The notes beneath the pieces are model-generated. The model worked only from the letters and a program-made list of their open reading frames with translations, did not search any database and was not told the DNA's origin. Below, in pieces: positions 35,496-45,672 of a DNA stretch of 64,000 bases. The position numbers and the translations under genes are program-made. The DNA comes from Rhodobacteraceae bacterium IMCC1335 (GTDB taxonomy: Bacteria; Pseudomonadota; Alphaproteobacteria; Rhodobacterales; Rhodobacteraceae), in NCBI GenBank assembly GCA_039640495.1, contig CP046864.1, forward strand, positions 248,001-312,000, in the 5' to 3' direction. Each line of letters starts with the position of its first letter. The stretch's first letter is position 1.

Positions 35496-37409
35496 ATGGC
35501 CAAAGTTATCGGAATTGATCTTGGAACGACCAACAGCTGTATTTCAATTATGGACGGGGCGCAGCCGCGGGTGATTGAAAATGCTGAAGGCGCACGCACC
35601 ACACCGTCAATTGTTGCCTTTACAGATGCTGAGCGTTTGGTTGGTCAACCTGCCAAACGTCAAGCCGTTACCAATCCTGAAAACACCATTTTTGGTGTGA
35701 AACGTTTGATTGGGCGGCGCAATGATGACGCTGATTTGGCAAAAGATAAAAAGAACCTGCCCTTTGCAGTGGTAGATGGCGGCAATGGCGATGCCTGGGT
35801 AAAAGCCCAAGGCGAGACCTATAGCCCGAGTCAGATCTCAGCCTTTATTTTGCAAAAGATGAAGGAAACAGCAGAAGCCTATCTGGGTGAGGATGTGACG
35901 CAAGCCGTTATCACAGTGCCTGCCTATTTCAATGACGCGCAGCGTCAGGCTACAAAAGACGCTGGGAAGATCGCCGGTTTGGAAGTTCTGCGGATTATCA
36001 ACGAACCCACAGCGGCCGCTTTGGCCTATGGTTTGGATAAAAAAGAAACCAAAATTATTGCTGTGTATGATCTTGGCGGCGGCACATTCGATGTGACCAT
36101 TCTTGAAATCGATGATGGCTTGTTCGAAGTGAAATCTACCAATGGCGATACGTTTTTGGGCGGTGAAGATTTCGACATGCGCATCGTGAATTATCTTGCG
36201 GATGAGTTCAAAAAAGAAAATGGCGTTGATCTTTCAAAAGATAAGATGGCGCTGCAGCGGCTGAAAGAAGCGGCCGAGAAGGCCAAGATTGAATTATCAT
36301 CGGCTACGCAAACCGAAATCAACCAACCGTTTATTTCGATGGATGCCAGCACCGGCCAGCCATTGCATATGGTGATGAAACTCACGCGTGCGAAATTGGA
36401 AAGCCTTGTGGGCGATTTGATCAAAGCCTCTATGAAACCTTGTCAGGCGGCTTTGAAAGATGCCGGTCTCAGCACCAGCGATATTGATGAGGTGGTCTTG
36501 GTCGGCGGTATGACCCGCATGCCTAAGGTGCATGAAGAAGTAAGCAAGTTTTTTGGCAAAGAGCCGCATAAAGGGGTGAACCCGGATGAAGTTGTGGCGA
36601 TGGGTGCGGCGATCCAAGCCGGCGTTTTGCAGGGCGATGTAAAAGATGTTGTTCTGCTGGATGTGACGCCTTTGTCTTTGGGTATCGAAACCTTGGGCGG
36701 GGTGTTCACGCGGTTGATCGACCGCAACACAACAATCCCCACCAAGAAATCGCAGGTGTTCTCAACCGCGGAAGACAATCAGGGTGCTGTGACAATTCGG
36801 GTTTTCCAAGGCGAGCGTGAAATGGCGCAGGATAACAAAATTCTGGGCGAATTTAACCTTGAAAATATTCCTCCGGCCCCGCGCGGTATGCCGCAGATCG
36901 AGGTAACATTTGACATTGACGCCAACGGGATTGTGTCGGTAGCGGCGAAAGATAAAGGCACCGGTAAAGAGCAAACCATCACCATCCAAGCCTCGGGTGG
37001 ATTGTCGGATGAAGACATCGATAATATGGTGCGCGAAGCGGAAGAAAACGCCGAGTCAGACAAAGAGCGCCGCGAGCTGATTGAAGCTAAAAACCAAGCG
37101 GAAAGCATGATCCATTCTACAGAGAAGTCGATGGAAGAGCATGCTGACAAGGTCGATCCAACAACAATCGAAGCGATCGAGTTGGCGATTGTGGCGTTGA
37201 AGGATGATCTTGAAACCGATAATGCCGCAAAAATTAAATCTGGCGTTCAAAACGTGACGGAAGCCGCCATGAAACTGGGCGAGGCGATTTATAAGGCCAG
37301 CCAAGAAGAGGGTGGTGACGCTGAGCCATCTGCGGCGGATATGGGTGAAGGCGAAGATGATATCGTCGACGCGGATTTCGAAGATCTGGATGATCGCAAC
37401 CGCTCTTAA
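35496..37409 (+). CDS. dnaK: molecular chaperone DnaK (Hsp70)
   Basis: A 637-residue Hsp70. The ATPase domain opens with [10 protein letters not shown] and includes [10 protein letters not shown] and [12 protein letters not shown]. The substrate domain follows, and the C-terminal tail ends in the acidic [10 protein letters not shown]. It is full length for the family. It refolds unfolded proteins with DnaJ and GrpE. A heat-shock type promoter is upstream and a stem-loop separates it from dnaJ. Confidence 0.98.
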   Translation: MAKVIGIDLGTTNSCISIMDGAQPRVIENAEGARTTPSIVAFTDAERLVGQPAKRQAVTNPENTIFGVKRLIGRRNDDADLAKDKKNLPFAVVDGGNGDAWVKAQGETYSPSQISAFILQKMKETAEAYLGEDVTQAVITVPAYFNDAQRQATKDAGKIAGLEVLRIINEPTAAALAYGLDKKETKIIAVYDLGGGTFDVTILEIDDGLFEVKSTNGDTFLGGEDFDMRIVNYLADEFKKENGVDLSKDKMALQRLKEAAEKAKIELSSATQTEINQPFISMDASTGQPLHMVMKLTRAKLESLVGDLIKASMKPCQAALKDAGLSTSDIDEVVLVGGMTRMPKVHEEVSKFFGKEPHKGVNPDEVVAMGAAIQAGVLQGDVKDVVLLDVTPLSLGIETLGGVFTRLIDRNTTIPTKKSQVFSTAEDNQGAVTIRVFQGEREMAQDNKILGEFNLENIPPAPRGMPQIEVTFDIDANGIVSVAAKDKGTGKEQTITIQASGGLSDEDIDNMVREAEENAESDKERRELIEAKNQAESMIHSTEKSMEEHADKVDPTTIEAIELAIVALKDDLETDNAAKIKSGVQNVTEAAMKLGEAIYKASQEEGGDAEPSAADMGEGEDDIVDADFEDLDDRNRS

Positions 37410-37429
37410 ACTGAGGCATTGAACCTTGC

Positions 37430-37460
37430 AAACCGGCCCTCGTAATTGAAGGCCGGTTTT
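37430..37460 (+). terminator. stem-loop between dnaK and dnaJ
   Basis: A perfect 9-bp stem (AAACCGGCC/GGCCGGTTT) with a 12-nt loop and a short T-run. It probably acts as a partial terminator that keeps dnaJ below dnaK. Confidence 0.7.
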
Positions 37461-37484
37461 GTGCTTAAAAAGGAAAGATGGTGC

Positions 37485-38621
37485 ATGTCAAAACGTGATT
37501 ATTACGAAGTGCTCGGGCTTTCTAAAGGGGCCTCTGCGGATGAAATTAAAAAAGGCTATCGTCGCAAAGCCAAAGAGCTTCATCCTGATCGCAATACCTC
37601 TGACCCCAGCGCAGAATCAAAGTTTAAAGAGGCCAATGAGGCCTATGATGTGTTAAAAGACCCCGAACGCAAAGCGGCGTATGATCGCTTTGGCCATGCG
37701 GCTTTTGAAGGGGGTATGGGCGGCGGCGGTGGCCAGCGCCAAGGCGATTTTTCAAGCGCATTTTCGGATGTATTCGATGATTTATTTGGTGATTTCATGG
37801 GAGGTGGGCAGCGCGGTGGCGGGCGCTCTCGGGCTTCTCGTGGATCCGATCTGCGCTATAATTTAGAAATCTCTTTGGAAGATGCCTATTCTGGATTGCA
37901 AAAATCCATCAATGTGCCCACCTCTGTGCAATGTAGCCCTTGTAACGGCAGCGGTGCCGCCGGAGGGTCAGAACCCAGCACCTGCCCAACCTGTTCGGGA
38001 ATGGGCAAAGTGCGCGCTTCGCAAGGCTTCTTTACGGTTGAGCGTACCTGCCCCAGCTGTTCCGGTATGGGCCAGGTGATCAGCAATCCCTGCTCAAGCT
38101 GCGGGGGCCAAGGGCGTTCCAATAAAGACCGATCGCTCAGCGTGAATGTGCCAGCGGGCGTGGAAACGGGCACCCGCATTCGTTTGTCGAATGAGGGGGA
38201 GGCTGGGCTGCGTGGCGGTCCGGCGGGGGATCTGTATATCTTTATCGAAGTGCGCGAGCATAAAATTTTCCAACGCGACGGGAACAGTTTGTTCTGCCGA
38301 ATTCCCGTATCAATGTCGGGTGCTGCGCTGGGCGGCGATATAGAAGTGCCCACGATGGATGGCGGCCGCAGCCGCGTAAAAATTCCAGCTGGCAGCCAAT
38401 CTGGCCGGCAAATGCGGTTGCGCGGCAAAGGGATGCCCTCTATAAAATCAGCGCAAAAAGGCGATATGTTTATCGAGATAGCGGTGGAAACACCGGTGAA
38501 CCTAACCTCAAAGCAGCGCGAGTTGCTGCGTGAATTTGAAGCGCTTTCGGAAGATAACAATCCTGAAAGCAAAAGTTTCTTTTCATCTGTAAAATCTTTC
38601 TGGGACACAATGAAAGGTTAA
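37485..38621 (+). CDS. dnaJ: chaperone protein DnaJ (Hsp40)
   Basis: A 378-residue type I DnaJ. The J domain carries HPD in ELHPDRN. A Gly-rich linker (GGMGGGGG) follows, then four CxxCxGxG zinc repeats ([32 protein letters not shown]) and the substrate-binding C-terminus. The ATG at 37485 has AGGAAAG upstream; the longer frame from 37446 starts in the hairpin. Confidence 0.97.
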   Translation: MSKRDYYEVLGLSKGASADEIKKGYRRKAKELHPDRNTSDPSAESKFKEANEAYDVLKDPERKAAYDRFGHAAFEGGMGGGGGQRQGDFSSAFSDVFDDLFGDFMGGGQRGGGRSRASRGSDLRYNLEISLEDAYSGLQKSINVPTSVQCSPCNGSGAAGGSEPSTCPTCSGMGKVRASQGFFTVERTCPSCSGMGQVISNPCSSCGGQGRSNKDRSLSVNVPAGVETGTRIRLSNEGEAGLRGGPAGDLYIFIEVREHKIFQRDGNSLFCRIPVSMSGAALGGDIEVPTMDGGRSRVKIPAGSQSGRQMRLRGKGMPSIKSAQKGDMFIEIAVETPVNLTSKQRELLREFEALSEDNNPESKSFFSSVKSFWDTMKG

Positions 38622-38648
38622 AAGGTCGCTGTTAAGGCTTTCTTAACC

Positions 38649-39431
38649 ATGGCCCTTCCAGCATGGGCTATGGCCCTTTCCAAGCGTTCTTCACCAAAGC
38701 AGATATCATTGTTTCCCTCTGAGGCTGCGGGATTATCGACGGCCCCGGCCAAGCCGCTGCCTTCTTATTTGAAAGATCACCGCAAACGCCTGCGCGAACG
38801 CTTTGACCGCGCAGGCCTAGCGGCGATGCCGGATTATGAATTGCTGGAACTGGTCTTGTTTCGGGCGCTGCGCCGCAAAGATGTGAAACCTTTAGCGCGC
38901 AGCTTATTAGAGCGGTTTCACGGCTTTAACGGGGTGATTTCTGCTCCGATTGATCAGCTCTTATCGGTGCCGGGTATCGGGGGCGCCGTCGTAACCGAGT
39001 TGAAAATCGTTGAGGCGGCTGCCCATCGTCTATCGCAGACGCGCATTTTGGGCAGGCCAATCCTTTCCAGTTGGGATCGGTTGTTAGAGCATTGTCAAAT
39101 CACCATTGCCCACCGCGCCTTAGAGGGGTTTTGGGTCCTGTTTCTTGATAGAAAGAACGTTTTGATCCTGCAAGAGCAGCAGAGTGAAGGCACGGTTGAT
39201 CATGTGCCGGTTTATCAGCGTGAGATTTTGAAACGTGCGCTACAACTCAATGCATCCGCGCTAATTCTGGTGCATAACCACCCCTCAGGAAACCCACAGC
39301 CATCGCCCCAAGATAGAGCTCTGACCGCGCAGATCGCGGTGGCGGCCGATGCAGTGGGCATTTGCATTCACGATCATTTGATCATTGGCCGCGGTGACAG
39401 TTTCAGTTTTCGATCAGAAGGGTTGCTTTAG
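38649..39431 (+). CDS. radC: RadC/UPF0758 JAB-domain protein
   Basis: A 260-residue protein with an N-terminal helix-hairpin-helix region (LLSVPGIGGAVVTELKIVEAAA) and a C-terminal JAMM/MPN domain with LVHNHPSGNPQPSPQD (metal-binding His residues and Asp). It is historically called a DNA repair protein, but the true function is unproved. A GTTAAG/CTTAAC hairpin lies immediately before the ATG at 38649, so initiation may be at the ATG at 38670. Confidence 0.93.
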   Translation: MALPAWAMALSKRSSPKQISLFPSEAAGLSTAPAKPLPSYLKDHRKRLRERFDRAGLAAMPDYELLELVLFRALRRKDVKPLARSLLERFHGFNGVISAPIDQLLSVPGIGGAVVTELKIVEAAAHRLSQTRILGRPILSSWDRLLEHCQITIAHRALEGFWVLFLDRKNVLILQEQQSEGTVDHVPVYQREILKRALQLNASALILVHNHPSGNPQPSPQDRALTAQIAVAADAVGICIHDHLIIGRGDSFSFRSEGLL

Positions 39432-40045
39432 ATCTTTCAAGACAGGGCCGGCAGAGATCGCGTTTGCATCGCTATTGCAGCATCTTGATGAATACCGCTA
39501 CAAGCCCCAGCGGCGCTGCACCGATCCAGCAAAAACAAAACATAATGGCCAATGTCTATTTTAAGGCGGTCGCAACTGCGTCTGATCCTTCTGGGGCATC
39601 CATGTCGCAAACCACCTGCCAATTGCTTATATTCTTAGATATCGGCGACAACCTTTATGGCCTGTCTAAAGCTAAAAAATCGATTGAATTGATATTAATG
39701 GCTGCTATCTTAGGGCTTTGAGCGCATCGAAGCCTGCCGGGGCGCCTGCAGCGGCGCAAAAGGTCGCAGAATGTTATCCGGCAACTGGCTGTGCGCGCTG
39801 TGATCCAGCCCTGCCGGTTAATACGGAAGCTTTGCGCCGCGCATGTATCAGTTTTTACGCCTTGTCAGACCAGCGCTTTGCCCCGATACCACGCGTTAAA
39901 AGCTTGGAAACGATCAATTTAATCAAAACCTAAGCGCTTTGCGTGCCAAGAGCGTGATCTTGCACCTATACAAAGCGGGTCAAACCGCTTAGGGACGCGG
40001 TTTGCGGAGATCGAACCGCCCCTTAGCTTAGAAAAGAAGACGCAC
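39432..40045. other. gene-poor interval between radC and the DEAD-box helicase
   Basis: About 610 bp with only weak open frames on both strands. The minus strand has two adjacent short frames (about 39485-39600), ending in a hydrophobic stretch; they look like relics of a small membrane protein. I cannot support a gene here. Confidence 0.4.
39981..40004 (+). promoter_or_regulatory. stem-loop in the 5' region of the DEAD-box helicase gene
   Basis: CAAACCGC and GCGGTTTG form a perfect 8-bp stem with an 8-nt loop, ending 41 bp before the start codon. It may be an attenuator or cold-responsive 5'-UTR element. Confidence 0.45.
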
Positions 40046-42238
40046 GTGAAAAAAGCCCTTGCAGATGCCCTGACACAACGCGGATATGAGACATTGACAC
40101 CGGTTCAAAAGGCCGTGACGGAAGCCCAGTTGCAGAATGCGGATCTTCTCGTTTCGGCACAAACCGGATCGGGCAAAACGGTTGGTTTTGGATTGGCTTT
40201 GGGCGAGACCTTGTTGGGTACGCAAGATAATTTTGGCAGCGCCGAGGCGCCGCTGGCGTTAATTATCGCCCCCACGCGGGAATTGGCCTTACAGGTAAAG
40301 CGCGAATTGGCCTGGCTATATGCGCCGGCCGGGGTTGTGATGGCGTCATGCGTTGGCGGTATGGATATGCGCGACGAACGCCGTGCTTTAGGACGCGGGG
40401 CGCATATTGTGGTCGCCACACCGGGTCGGTTGCGCGATCATATTATGCGCGGCAGCATCGATTTATCGGCGGTACGCGGGGTGGTTTTAGACGAAGCCGA
40501 TGAAATGTTGGATTTGGGATTTCGCGAGGATCTTGAATTTATTCTGGGCGAAGCTCCCGACGATCGGCGCACTCTTATGTTTTCTGCAACCGTGCCCAAA
40601 GCAATCGCCACTTTGGCAAAAAGCTATCAACGCGACGCGGTGCGGGTGACCACTGTTGCTGAAACCAAACAGCATAATGATATCAAATATCACGCGATGA
40701 CGGTGGCCAATCATGATGCTGAAAACGCAATCATCAACATATTGCGCTTTTATGAAGCCCCCAATGCGATCGTGTTTTGCAACACGCGGGCCATGGTCAA
40801 TCGCGTCACCACGCGGCTGTCCAACCGAAACTTTTCGGTCGTGGCTTTATCTGGTGAGTTATCACAAGCCGAGCGGAGCCACGCGCTTCAGGCGATGCGG
40901 GATGGCCGCGCGCGGGTCTGTGTTGCCACAGATGTGGCGGCGCGCGGGATAGATTTGCCGGGGTTGGATTTGGTGGTGCATGCGGAATTGCCCAACAACC
41001 ATGAAACCTTGTTGCATCGGTCGGGGCGCACCGGGCGCGCTGGACGAAAAGGCGAAAGCTGTTTGATCGTAACGGCTAAATTACGACGCAAGGCGGAACG
41101 CATTTTACAAGCTGCGAAACTGGTAGCTGAATGGGGTGAGGCCCCCTCGGCTGAGGCGGTTCGCCAGCGCGATCAAGAGCGCTTGCTTGCTGATCAGATG
41201 TGGAACGATCCGATTGCCGCGAGTGAAGAAGAAATGGTTGATCGCTTGGCTGAAAAATTTGACCTTAAGCAGCTCGCGGCGGCTTATCTGCGTTTGTATA
41301 ATCAACGCGTCTCAGCCCCCGAAGAGCTTTCAATGCCAGGCGAAGCTCGCGCTGCGAAACCTGCTGCACCCTTTGGCCCTTCAAAATGGTTTTCAATCAA
41401 TCAGGGCCGCAATCAAGCTGCTGAAGTGCGCCGTCTTTTGCCGATTTTATGCAATGCGGGCGAGATCACGAAAGACGATATTGGCGCGATCCGCATTCAA
41501 AATGATGAAACTTTTGTAGAGATTTCACAACAGGCGATTGCTGGGTTCACGCAGGCGCTGGGCGCTGACATGAAAATCGAAGGGGGTTTGGTTGTGTCTG
41601 CGCTTAACCACGTACCAGCGGCTGCAAAAGGGCCCAAACCTGCCTTCAAGCCGCCGCAGAAACCGGCCCGAGGCCGAAAATCAGAGGCTGGCCCGTCCAA
41701 AAGCGATGCGACAAAGCCCGACAGGCGAACAGGCAAGCCCAAAGGGGTGCATAAGGGGCAGGCAGAGACAGCTCAGCCCTTTTCTGGCAAACCGGATGAC
41801 GCAACACCGCAAGCGACCGCTAAACCCGCGGTGCCAAGCGATGGGGCGCAAAAAAATGTTGTACAAAATCGGGGGGAGCAACCAAAATCGCGGGCAAAAT
41901 CGGGCAGTAAACCCGGCGCGTTGAACGTCTCGCGCCGTTTCGAAAAACCGCGTTCGCCCTTAGAACGGGCCCGCGATGATGGGGCAGTTGTTGATCGCAA
42001 AGCCCGCGGTGCCAAGCCCGCTGGCAAACCCTCAGGCAAACCGGGTAATAAAACGGCTGGAAAAACCGTCGGTAAATCCTCTGGGCCCTATGATGCCAAG
42101 CGCGGGGGGGGGCCAGGCAAGCCCAAAGGCGGTAAAAATTTGGCACCTTCTGTGGGCAAGCCCAATAGCAAAAAGAATAAAGCGCGCCGCGCCGCGGCGC
42201 ATGATGCCGGGCAGCCTCCTCGCCGGGCTAAATCCTAA
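40046..42238 (+). CDS. deaD: DEAD-box RNA helicase (DeaD/CsdA-like) with long basic tail
   Basis: A 730-residue helicase. Motifs in order: TPVQ (Q motif), Walker A SAQTGSGKT (37-45), PTRELALQ, DEAD (VLDEADEMLDLG), SAT, and motif VI HRSGRTGRAGRKG. A middle domain (about 450-530, DIGAIRIQNDETFVEIS) is the DbpA/CsdA RNA-binding type. The last 200 or so residues are low-complexity Lys/Gly/Pro/Ala, likely a disordered RNA-binding tail. It is longer than E. coli DeaD (629). GTG start. It likely acts in ribosome assembly and mRNA decay in the cold. Confidence 0.92.
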   Translation: MKKALADALTQRGYETLTPVQKAVTEAQLQNADLLVSAQTGSGKTVGFGLALGETLLGTQDNFGSAEAPLALIIAPTRELALQVKRELAWLYAPAGVVMASCVGGMDMRDERRALGRGAHIVVATPGRLRDHIMRGSIDLSAVRGVVLDEADEMLDLGFREDLEFILGEAPDDRRTLMFSATVPKAIATLAKSYQRDAVRVTTVAETKQHNDIKYHAMTVANHDAENAIINILRFYEAPNAIVFCNTRAMVNRVTTRLSNRNFSVVALSGELSQAERSHALQAMRDGRARVCVATDVAARGIDLPGLDLVVHAELPNNHETLLHRSGRTGRAGRKGESCLIVTAKLRRKAERILQAAKLVAEWGEAPSAEAVRQRDQERLLADQMWNDPIAASEEEMVDRLAEKFDLKQLAAAYLRLYNQRVSAPEELSMPGEARAAKPAAPFGPSKWFSINQGRNQAAEVRRLLPILCNAGEITKDDIGAIRIQNDETFVEISQQAIAGFTQALGADMKIEGGLVVSALNHVPAAAKGPKPAFKPPQKPARGRKSEAGPSKSDATKPDRRTGKPKGVHKGQAETAQPFSGKPDDATPQATAKPAVPSDGAQKNVVQNRGEQPKSRAKSGSKPGALNVSRRFEKPRSPLERARDDGAVVDRKARGAKPAGKPSGKPGNKTAGKTVGKSSGPYDAKRGGGPGKPKGGKNLAPSVGKPNSKKNKARRAAAHDAGQPPRRAKS

Positions 42239-42435
42239 AAGACAATGCAAAGCGCAGCTGGGCATTCGCTTTTGGGCGTAGTGCCGGCTTGGGTTGGCTT
42301 GGCTAAAATGTCTGGGACTAAGTTTTTTAAAGAGGTTGAATTTGCCCGTGGTGTTGACGCGCGGCCTTGCTACTTTTTTGCGGTTTTGGGTACATATTTG
42401 GATCGAGCCTTATTAAGGGGATGGCTGCCCGCCTA

Positions 42436-43359
42436 TCAAAGCGCTTGGGCGGTTTGCTCTTCCCTGATATTCGGCGCTTTGCTCCAAACCTGTAAAACGG
42501 CTAGGGCAATTTCCTCTTTGATATCCGCGTAAATCGCAACCTCAAGCGGCTCTTGGCCATATGTGTTTGCAAGCGAAATCAAATCGCCGGTTTCCAATTC
42601 GCGGTGCACCATGCTGTAGGGCAGCCAACCCACGCCGACACCTTTTAGCGTTAGTTCTTTCATACCGCTGGAAAAAGCGGTTTCGCAAACCGGATCCTTG
42701 CTGTGATTTCGCGTGCCAAACAGGCGCTCGCCTGCGTTCAAAACCTCGCCAAAATAACTGTTATCCGGATATACGATTGCTGGCGTTGCGGGCGCTATTT
42801 CACCGCTATCTTTCACGGCATAGCGCAGCCTGCCTCCTACAACGGGCACCAGATAATCTATCCCCCACAGGCCGCGGCGGATGGATGCATCAAAGGGTAA
42901 TGGACCAGCATTTTTGGATTCATAGCAAAGCAACATATGCGTATCGCCGCGCAAAAACATTGTTACGCAATCGCGCAGGTTATCCGCCTGCAAGCGAAAC
43001 TTAAGCGATGGAAAAACATGATTTGCGCGGAGCGCCATATCGGGAAAAGTGGAAAACACCGGTGCATGTTGTGCCGCAATCGACACGGTCAAGCTGGCGG
43101 GATTGAAATCGGCAATTTTGCTGCGTAAATCTTGCAATCGCAGCACCAAAGCCCGAATTTCCTTTTCGTTAGAGAAAAGGGCGGGGCTTATTTCAATTTT
43201 ATTGGTTCCGCGTTGTAAAATGGCGATGCCCAGCCAATTTTCAAAGCCTCGAATACGCCGGGAAAAAGCGGGTTGGGTAATATTGCGCCGCGCTGCCGCG
43301 CGAGTCATGTTTTTTTCCTCTAAAAGTATCAAAACATCATCAAGCCATCGCAGATCCAC
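42436..43359 (-). CDS. LysR-family transcriptional regulator
   Basis: A 307-residue LysR regulator. The N-terminal HTH (LLEEKNMTRAAARRNITQPAFSRRIRGFENWLG) and the periplasmic-binding-fold effector domain (about 90-300) are clear. GTG start with GGGGG upstream. It diverges from the cysteate/cysteine lyase and shares a 167 bp interval with a TCA-N11-TGA palindrome, so it is the likely regulator of the lyase and transporter genes. Confidence 0.92.
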   Translation of the reverse strand: MDLRWLDDVLILLEEKNMTRAAARRNITQPAFSRRIRGFENWLGIAILQRGTNKIEISPALFSNEKEIRALVLRLQDLRSKIADFNPASLTVSIAAQHAPVFSTFPDMALRANHVFPSLKFRLQADNLRDCVTMFLRGDTHMLLCYESKNAGPLPFDASIRRGLWGIDYLVPVVGGRLRYAVKDSGEIAPATPAIVYPDNSYFGEVLNAGERLFGTRNHSKDPVCETAFSSGMKELTLKGVGVGWLPYSMVHRELETGDLISLANTYGQEPLEVAIYADIKEEIALAVLQVWSKAPNIREEQTAQAL

Positions 43360-43375
43360 AAGATTACCCCCTTTT

Positions 43376-43396
43376 GCTCAAACAATATGTATGAGC
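43376..43396. promoter_or_regulatory. candidate LysR operator (GCTCA-N11-TGAGC)
   Basis: An inverted repeat GCTCA/TGAGC around 11 bases contains the LysR T-N11-A core (TCA at 43378, TGA at 43392). It lies 17 bp upstream of the lysR start and within the divergent interval with the lyase gene. Confidence 0.6.
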
Positions 43397-43526
43397 ATCC
43401 GTAGAAAAAAGCATTATTTTTCTGCTTTGGTATTTGCAACGCTATGGATGGAAAATTTTCAATTTTAGGTTCTGTGTGTTCGAAGCTGCCCAAATTTTGG
43501 CTCGAAATAGCCTTTTGTCGACGGAA

Positions 43527-44597
43527 ATGTCCCAAAGCTTGTGCAAAGATTTGTCTTTGGCTTTGGCGCGGTTTCCTAAAATACGCCTTGGCCATTTGCC
43601 AACTCCGCTTGAACCTTTGGACAGGCTAAGCGAGATATTGGGCGGGCCACGCTTATGGGTGAAACGGGATGATTGTACGGGCTTGTCATCTGGCGGCAAT
43701 AAAACCCGCAAACTTGAGTTTTCGATGGCGGATGCGCAAGCGCAAGGCGCGGATACTATTGTGACCCAAGGCACCATGCAATCAAATCATGCGTGCCAAA
43801 CCGCGGCAGCCGCGGCCAAGCTTGGGCTGGGCTGCCACATCTTGCTTGAAGAGTGCTCGGGCGTGGTCAAGGATAGTTATGCGCTGAGTGGCAATGCACT
43901 TTTAAACCATTTGCACGGGGCGTGCGTGTCAAAATTTGAGCCTTCTGCTGATATAAGCGCTGAGATCGCCTGTTTGGCCAATCAACTGATCCAGGATGGG
44001 AAAACACCGTATATTATTCCGACGGGCGGATCTGATTGTGTGGGTGCTTTGGGCTATGTGAATTGCGCCAGAGAATTGGCCGAGCAAGCTGCTGATTTTG
44101 GTCTTGAAATCGATGCGTTGGTGCATGCCACAGATAGCGCAGGCACGCAGGCTGGCTTGCTGGTTGGATTGGCGGCCATTCAAAGCGATATTCATTTATT
44201 GGGCATCGGCGTGCGCGCAGCGCAAGACCAGCAAGAGCAATTGGTTTTCAACTTGGCACACCGCACCGCGCAGCATCTTGGCACCGGCGTCAAAATCGCC
44301 CGTAAAGATGTGCATGTAAATTGTGGCTATGTCGGCGCTGGGTATGGACTTCCCAGTGATGGCATGGTCAGATCGCTTAAATTATTGGCTCAAACTGAAG
44401 GTCTTTTGTTCGACCCCGTATATTCGGGCAAAGGTTTGGATGGTTTGATCACGTTAGTTAAGCAGGGTTATTTCGCGGGAATGAACAACGTTATTTTCCT
44501 GCATACGGGTGGCACTGCTGCCCTTTTTGGGTATCCAGAAATCTATGACCTTCCCGGATATTCACACTCAAATACCATAAAGAAGATAACCAACTAG
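43527..44597 (+). CDS. PLP-dependent D-cysteine desulfhydrase / L-cysteate sulfo-lyase family enzyme
   Basis: A 356-residue type II-fold PLP enzyme. The PLP Lys is about residue 59 in SSGGNKTRKLEF. QGTMQSNHACQTA binds the substrate carboxylate, and HTGGTAALFGY is the phosphate/C-terminal site. It belongs to COG2515, which includes D-cysteine desulfhydrase and the roseobacter L-cysteate sulfo-lyase CuyA. Strong resemblance to CuyA (FPxxRL.H.PTPLEP, PVYSGKG) favours cysteate, giving pyruvate, ammonia and sulfite. The LysR gene and transporter are consistent. I start at ATG 43527; upstream codons are unlike the family. Confidence 0.82.
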   Translation: MSQSLCKDLSLALARFPKIRLGHLPTPLEPLDRLSEILGGPRLWVKRDDCTGLSSGGNKTRKLEFSMADAQAQGADTIVTQGTMQSNHACQTAAAAAKLGLGCHILLEECSGVVKDSYALSGNALLNHLHGACVSKFEPSADISAEIACLANQLIQDGKTPYIIPTGGSDCVGALGYVNCARELAEQAADFGLEIDALVHATDSAGTQAGLLVGLAAIQSDIHLLGIGVRAAQDQQEQLVFNLAHRTAQHLGTGVKIARKDVHVNCGYVGAGYGLPSDGMVRSLKLLAQTEGLLFDPVYSGKGLDGLITLVKQGYFAGMNNVIFLHTGGTAALFGYPEIYDLPGYSHSNTIKKITN

Positions 44598-44608
44598 GAG
44601 AAGAAAAC

Positions 44609-45571
44609 ATGTCAATCAGAACATCACTTATAACAGCCTCATTGCTCAGCGCGATGAGTGTGCCGGCTTTCGCTGGTGAAGAAGTAAAAATCGGTGTGCC
44701 GTCTTGGACAGGGGCGCAGGCGATTGCCCATCTTTTGGGCGCCGTTGTTGAAATGCGTATTGGCGGTACGGTTGAATATGTACCGGGTAACAACGCCACG
44801 ATTTTCCAAGGTATGGATCAGGGCAAAGGCGATATTGACGTGCATCCTGATGTATGGCTTCCCAACCAAGAAAGCTTCACAAAGAAATATGTTGATGGTG
44901 CCGGCTCTGTCACGCTGTCTTCAAACCCCTATGAGGGCAATCAAGGGTTCTGCGTTTCCAGCGCGTTTGCTGAAGCCAATGATATAACAGATATTGCCGA
45001 TCTTGGCCGCCCCGATGTGGCGGCGTTGATGGATAGTGATGGGAATGGCAAGGGCGAGATGTGGATCGGTGCGCCGGGCTGGGCCTCGGCAAATGTAAAT
45101 GAAGTGAAAACGCGTGACTATGGTCTGCTTGATTTTATCGAGCCAATTCGCGCCGAAGAAAGCGTGAAAACCGCGCGTATTAAGGATTCGATCGCCAAGG
45201 GTGAAGGCTATGCGTTTTATTGCTATAAGCCGCATGCGGTGTGGTTCATGTTTGATGTGAAAATGTTAAGCGAGCCAACATATGATCCGGCCAAATACGT
45301 CATGGTACAGCCTTCGGACGATGCCGATTGGTATGAGAAATCTAGCGTTGCAACCAAAGATGCGTTGAAAAAGGTACAGATTGCTTGGTCAAATTCATTA
45401 GAGAGCCGCTCACCAGCGATCGCTGAGTTTTTTGGCCGCTTCGCGTTAACGGCTGATGATGTGAGCAATTTTGCCTTTGAGATCAGCGGCAATGGCCGCG
45501 ATCCGGCTGAGGTTGCCCGCGAGTGGGTAGAGGCAAACCCTGATCGCGTTGATGCATGGCTTGGTCTATAA
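44609..45571 (+). CDS. betaine-type ABC transporter substrate-binding protein
   Basis: A 320-residue periplasmic protein with a signal peptide (cleaved after AFA, about residue 22). The OpuAC fold shows PSWTGAQAIAHLLG, VEYVPGNNATIFQGMDQGKGDIDVHPDVW and the GYAFYCYKPHAVWFMF aromatic-box region typical of glycine betaine/choline binders. AGGAG precedes the ATG. It starts 11 bp after the lyase stop, so the two are one operon. The ligand could be a quaternary amine or a sulfonate-like analogue. Confidence 0.9.
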   Translation: MSIRTSLITASLLSAMSVPAFAGEEVKIGVPSWTGAQAIAHLLGAVVEMRIGGTVEYVPGNNATIFQGMDQGKGDIDVHPDVWLPNQESFTKKYVDGAGSVTLSSNPYEGNQGFCVSSAFAEANDITDIADLGRPDVAALMDSDGNGKGEMWIGAPGWASANVNEVKTRDYGLLDFIEPIRAEESVKTARIKDSIAKGEGYAFYCYKPHAVWFMFDVKMLSEPTYDPAKYVMVQPSDDADWYEKSSVATKDALKKVQIAWSNSLESRSPAIAEFFGRFALTADDVSNFAFEISGNGRDPAEVAREWVEANPDRVDAWLGL

Positions 45572-45672
45572 AAGGCAGGCTTGAACATTAAGATGGATGG
45601 CTTCAAGCGGATTGGGGCCATCCTTTATATTTAAACGGGCCCTGCGCCCTATTTTTGAAACGATGTCGTAGG

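Noticed and set aside
39464..39721. 85-codon plus-strand frame after radC
   Set aside because: No ribosome binding site, no recognisable domain, and low-complexity composition.
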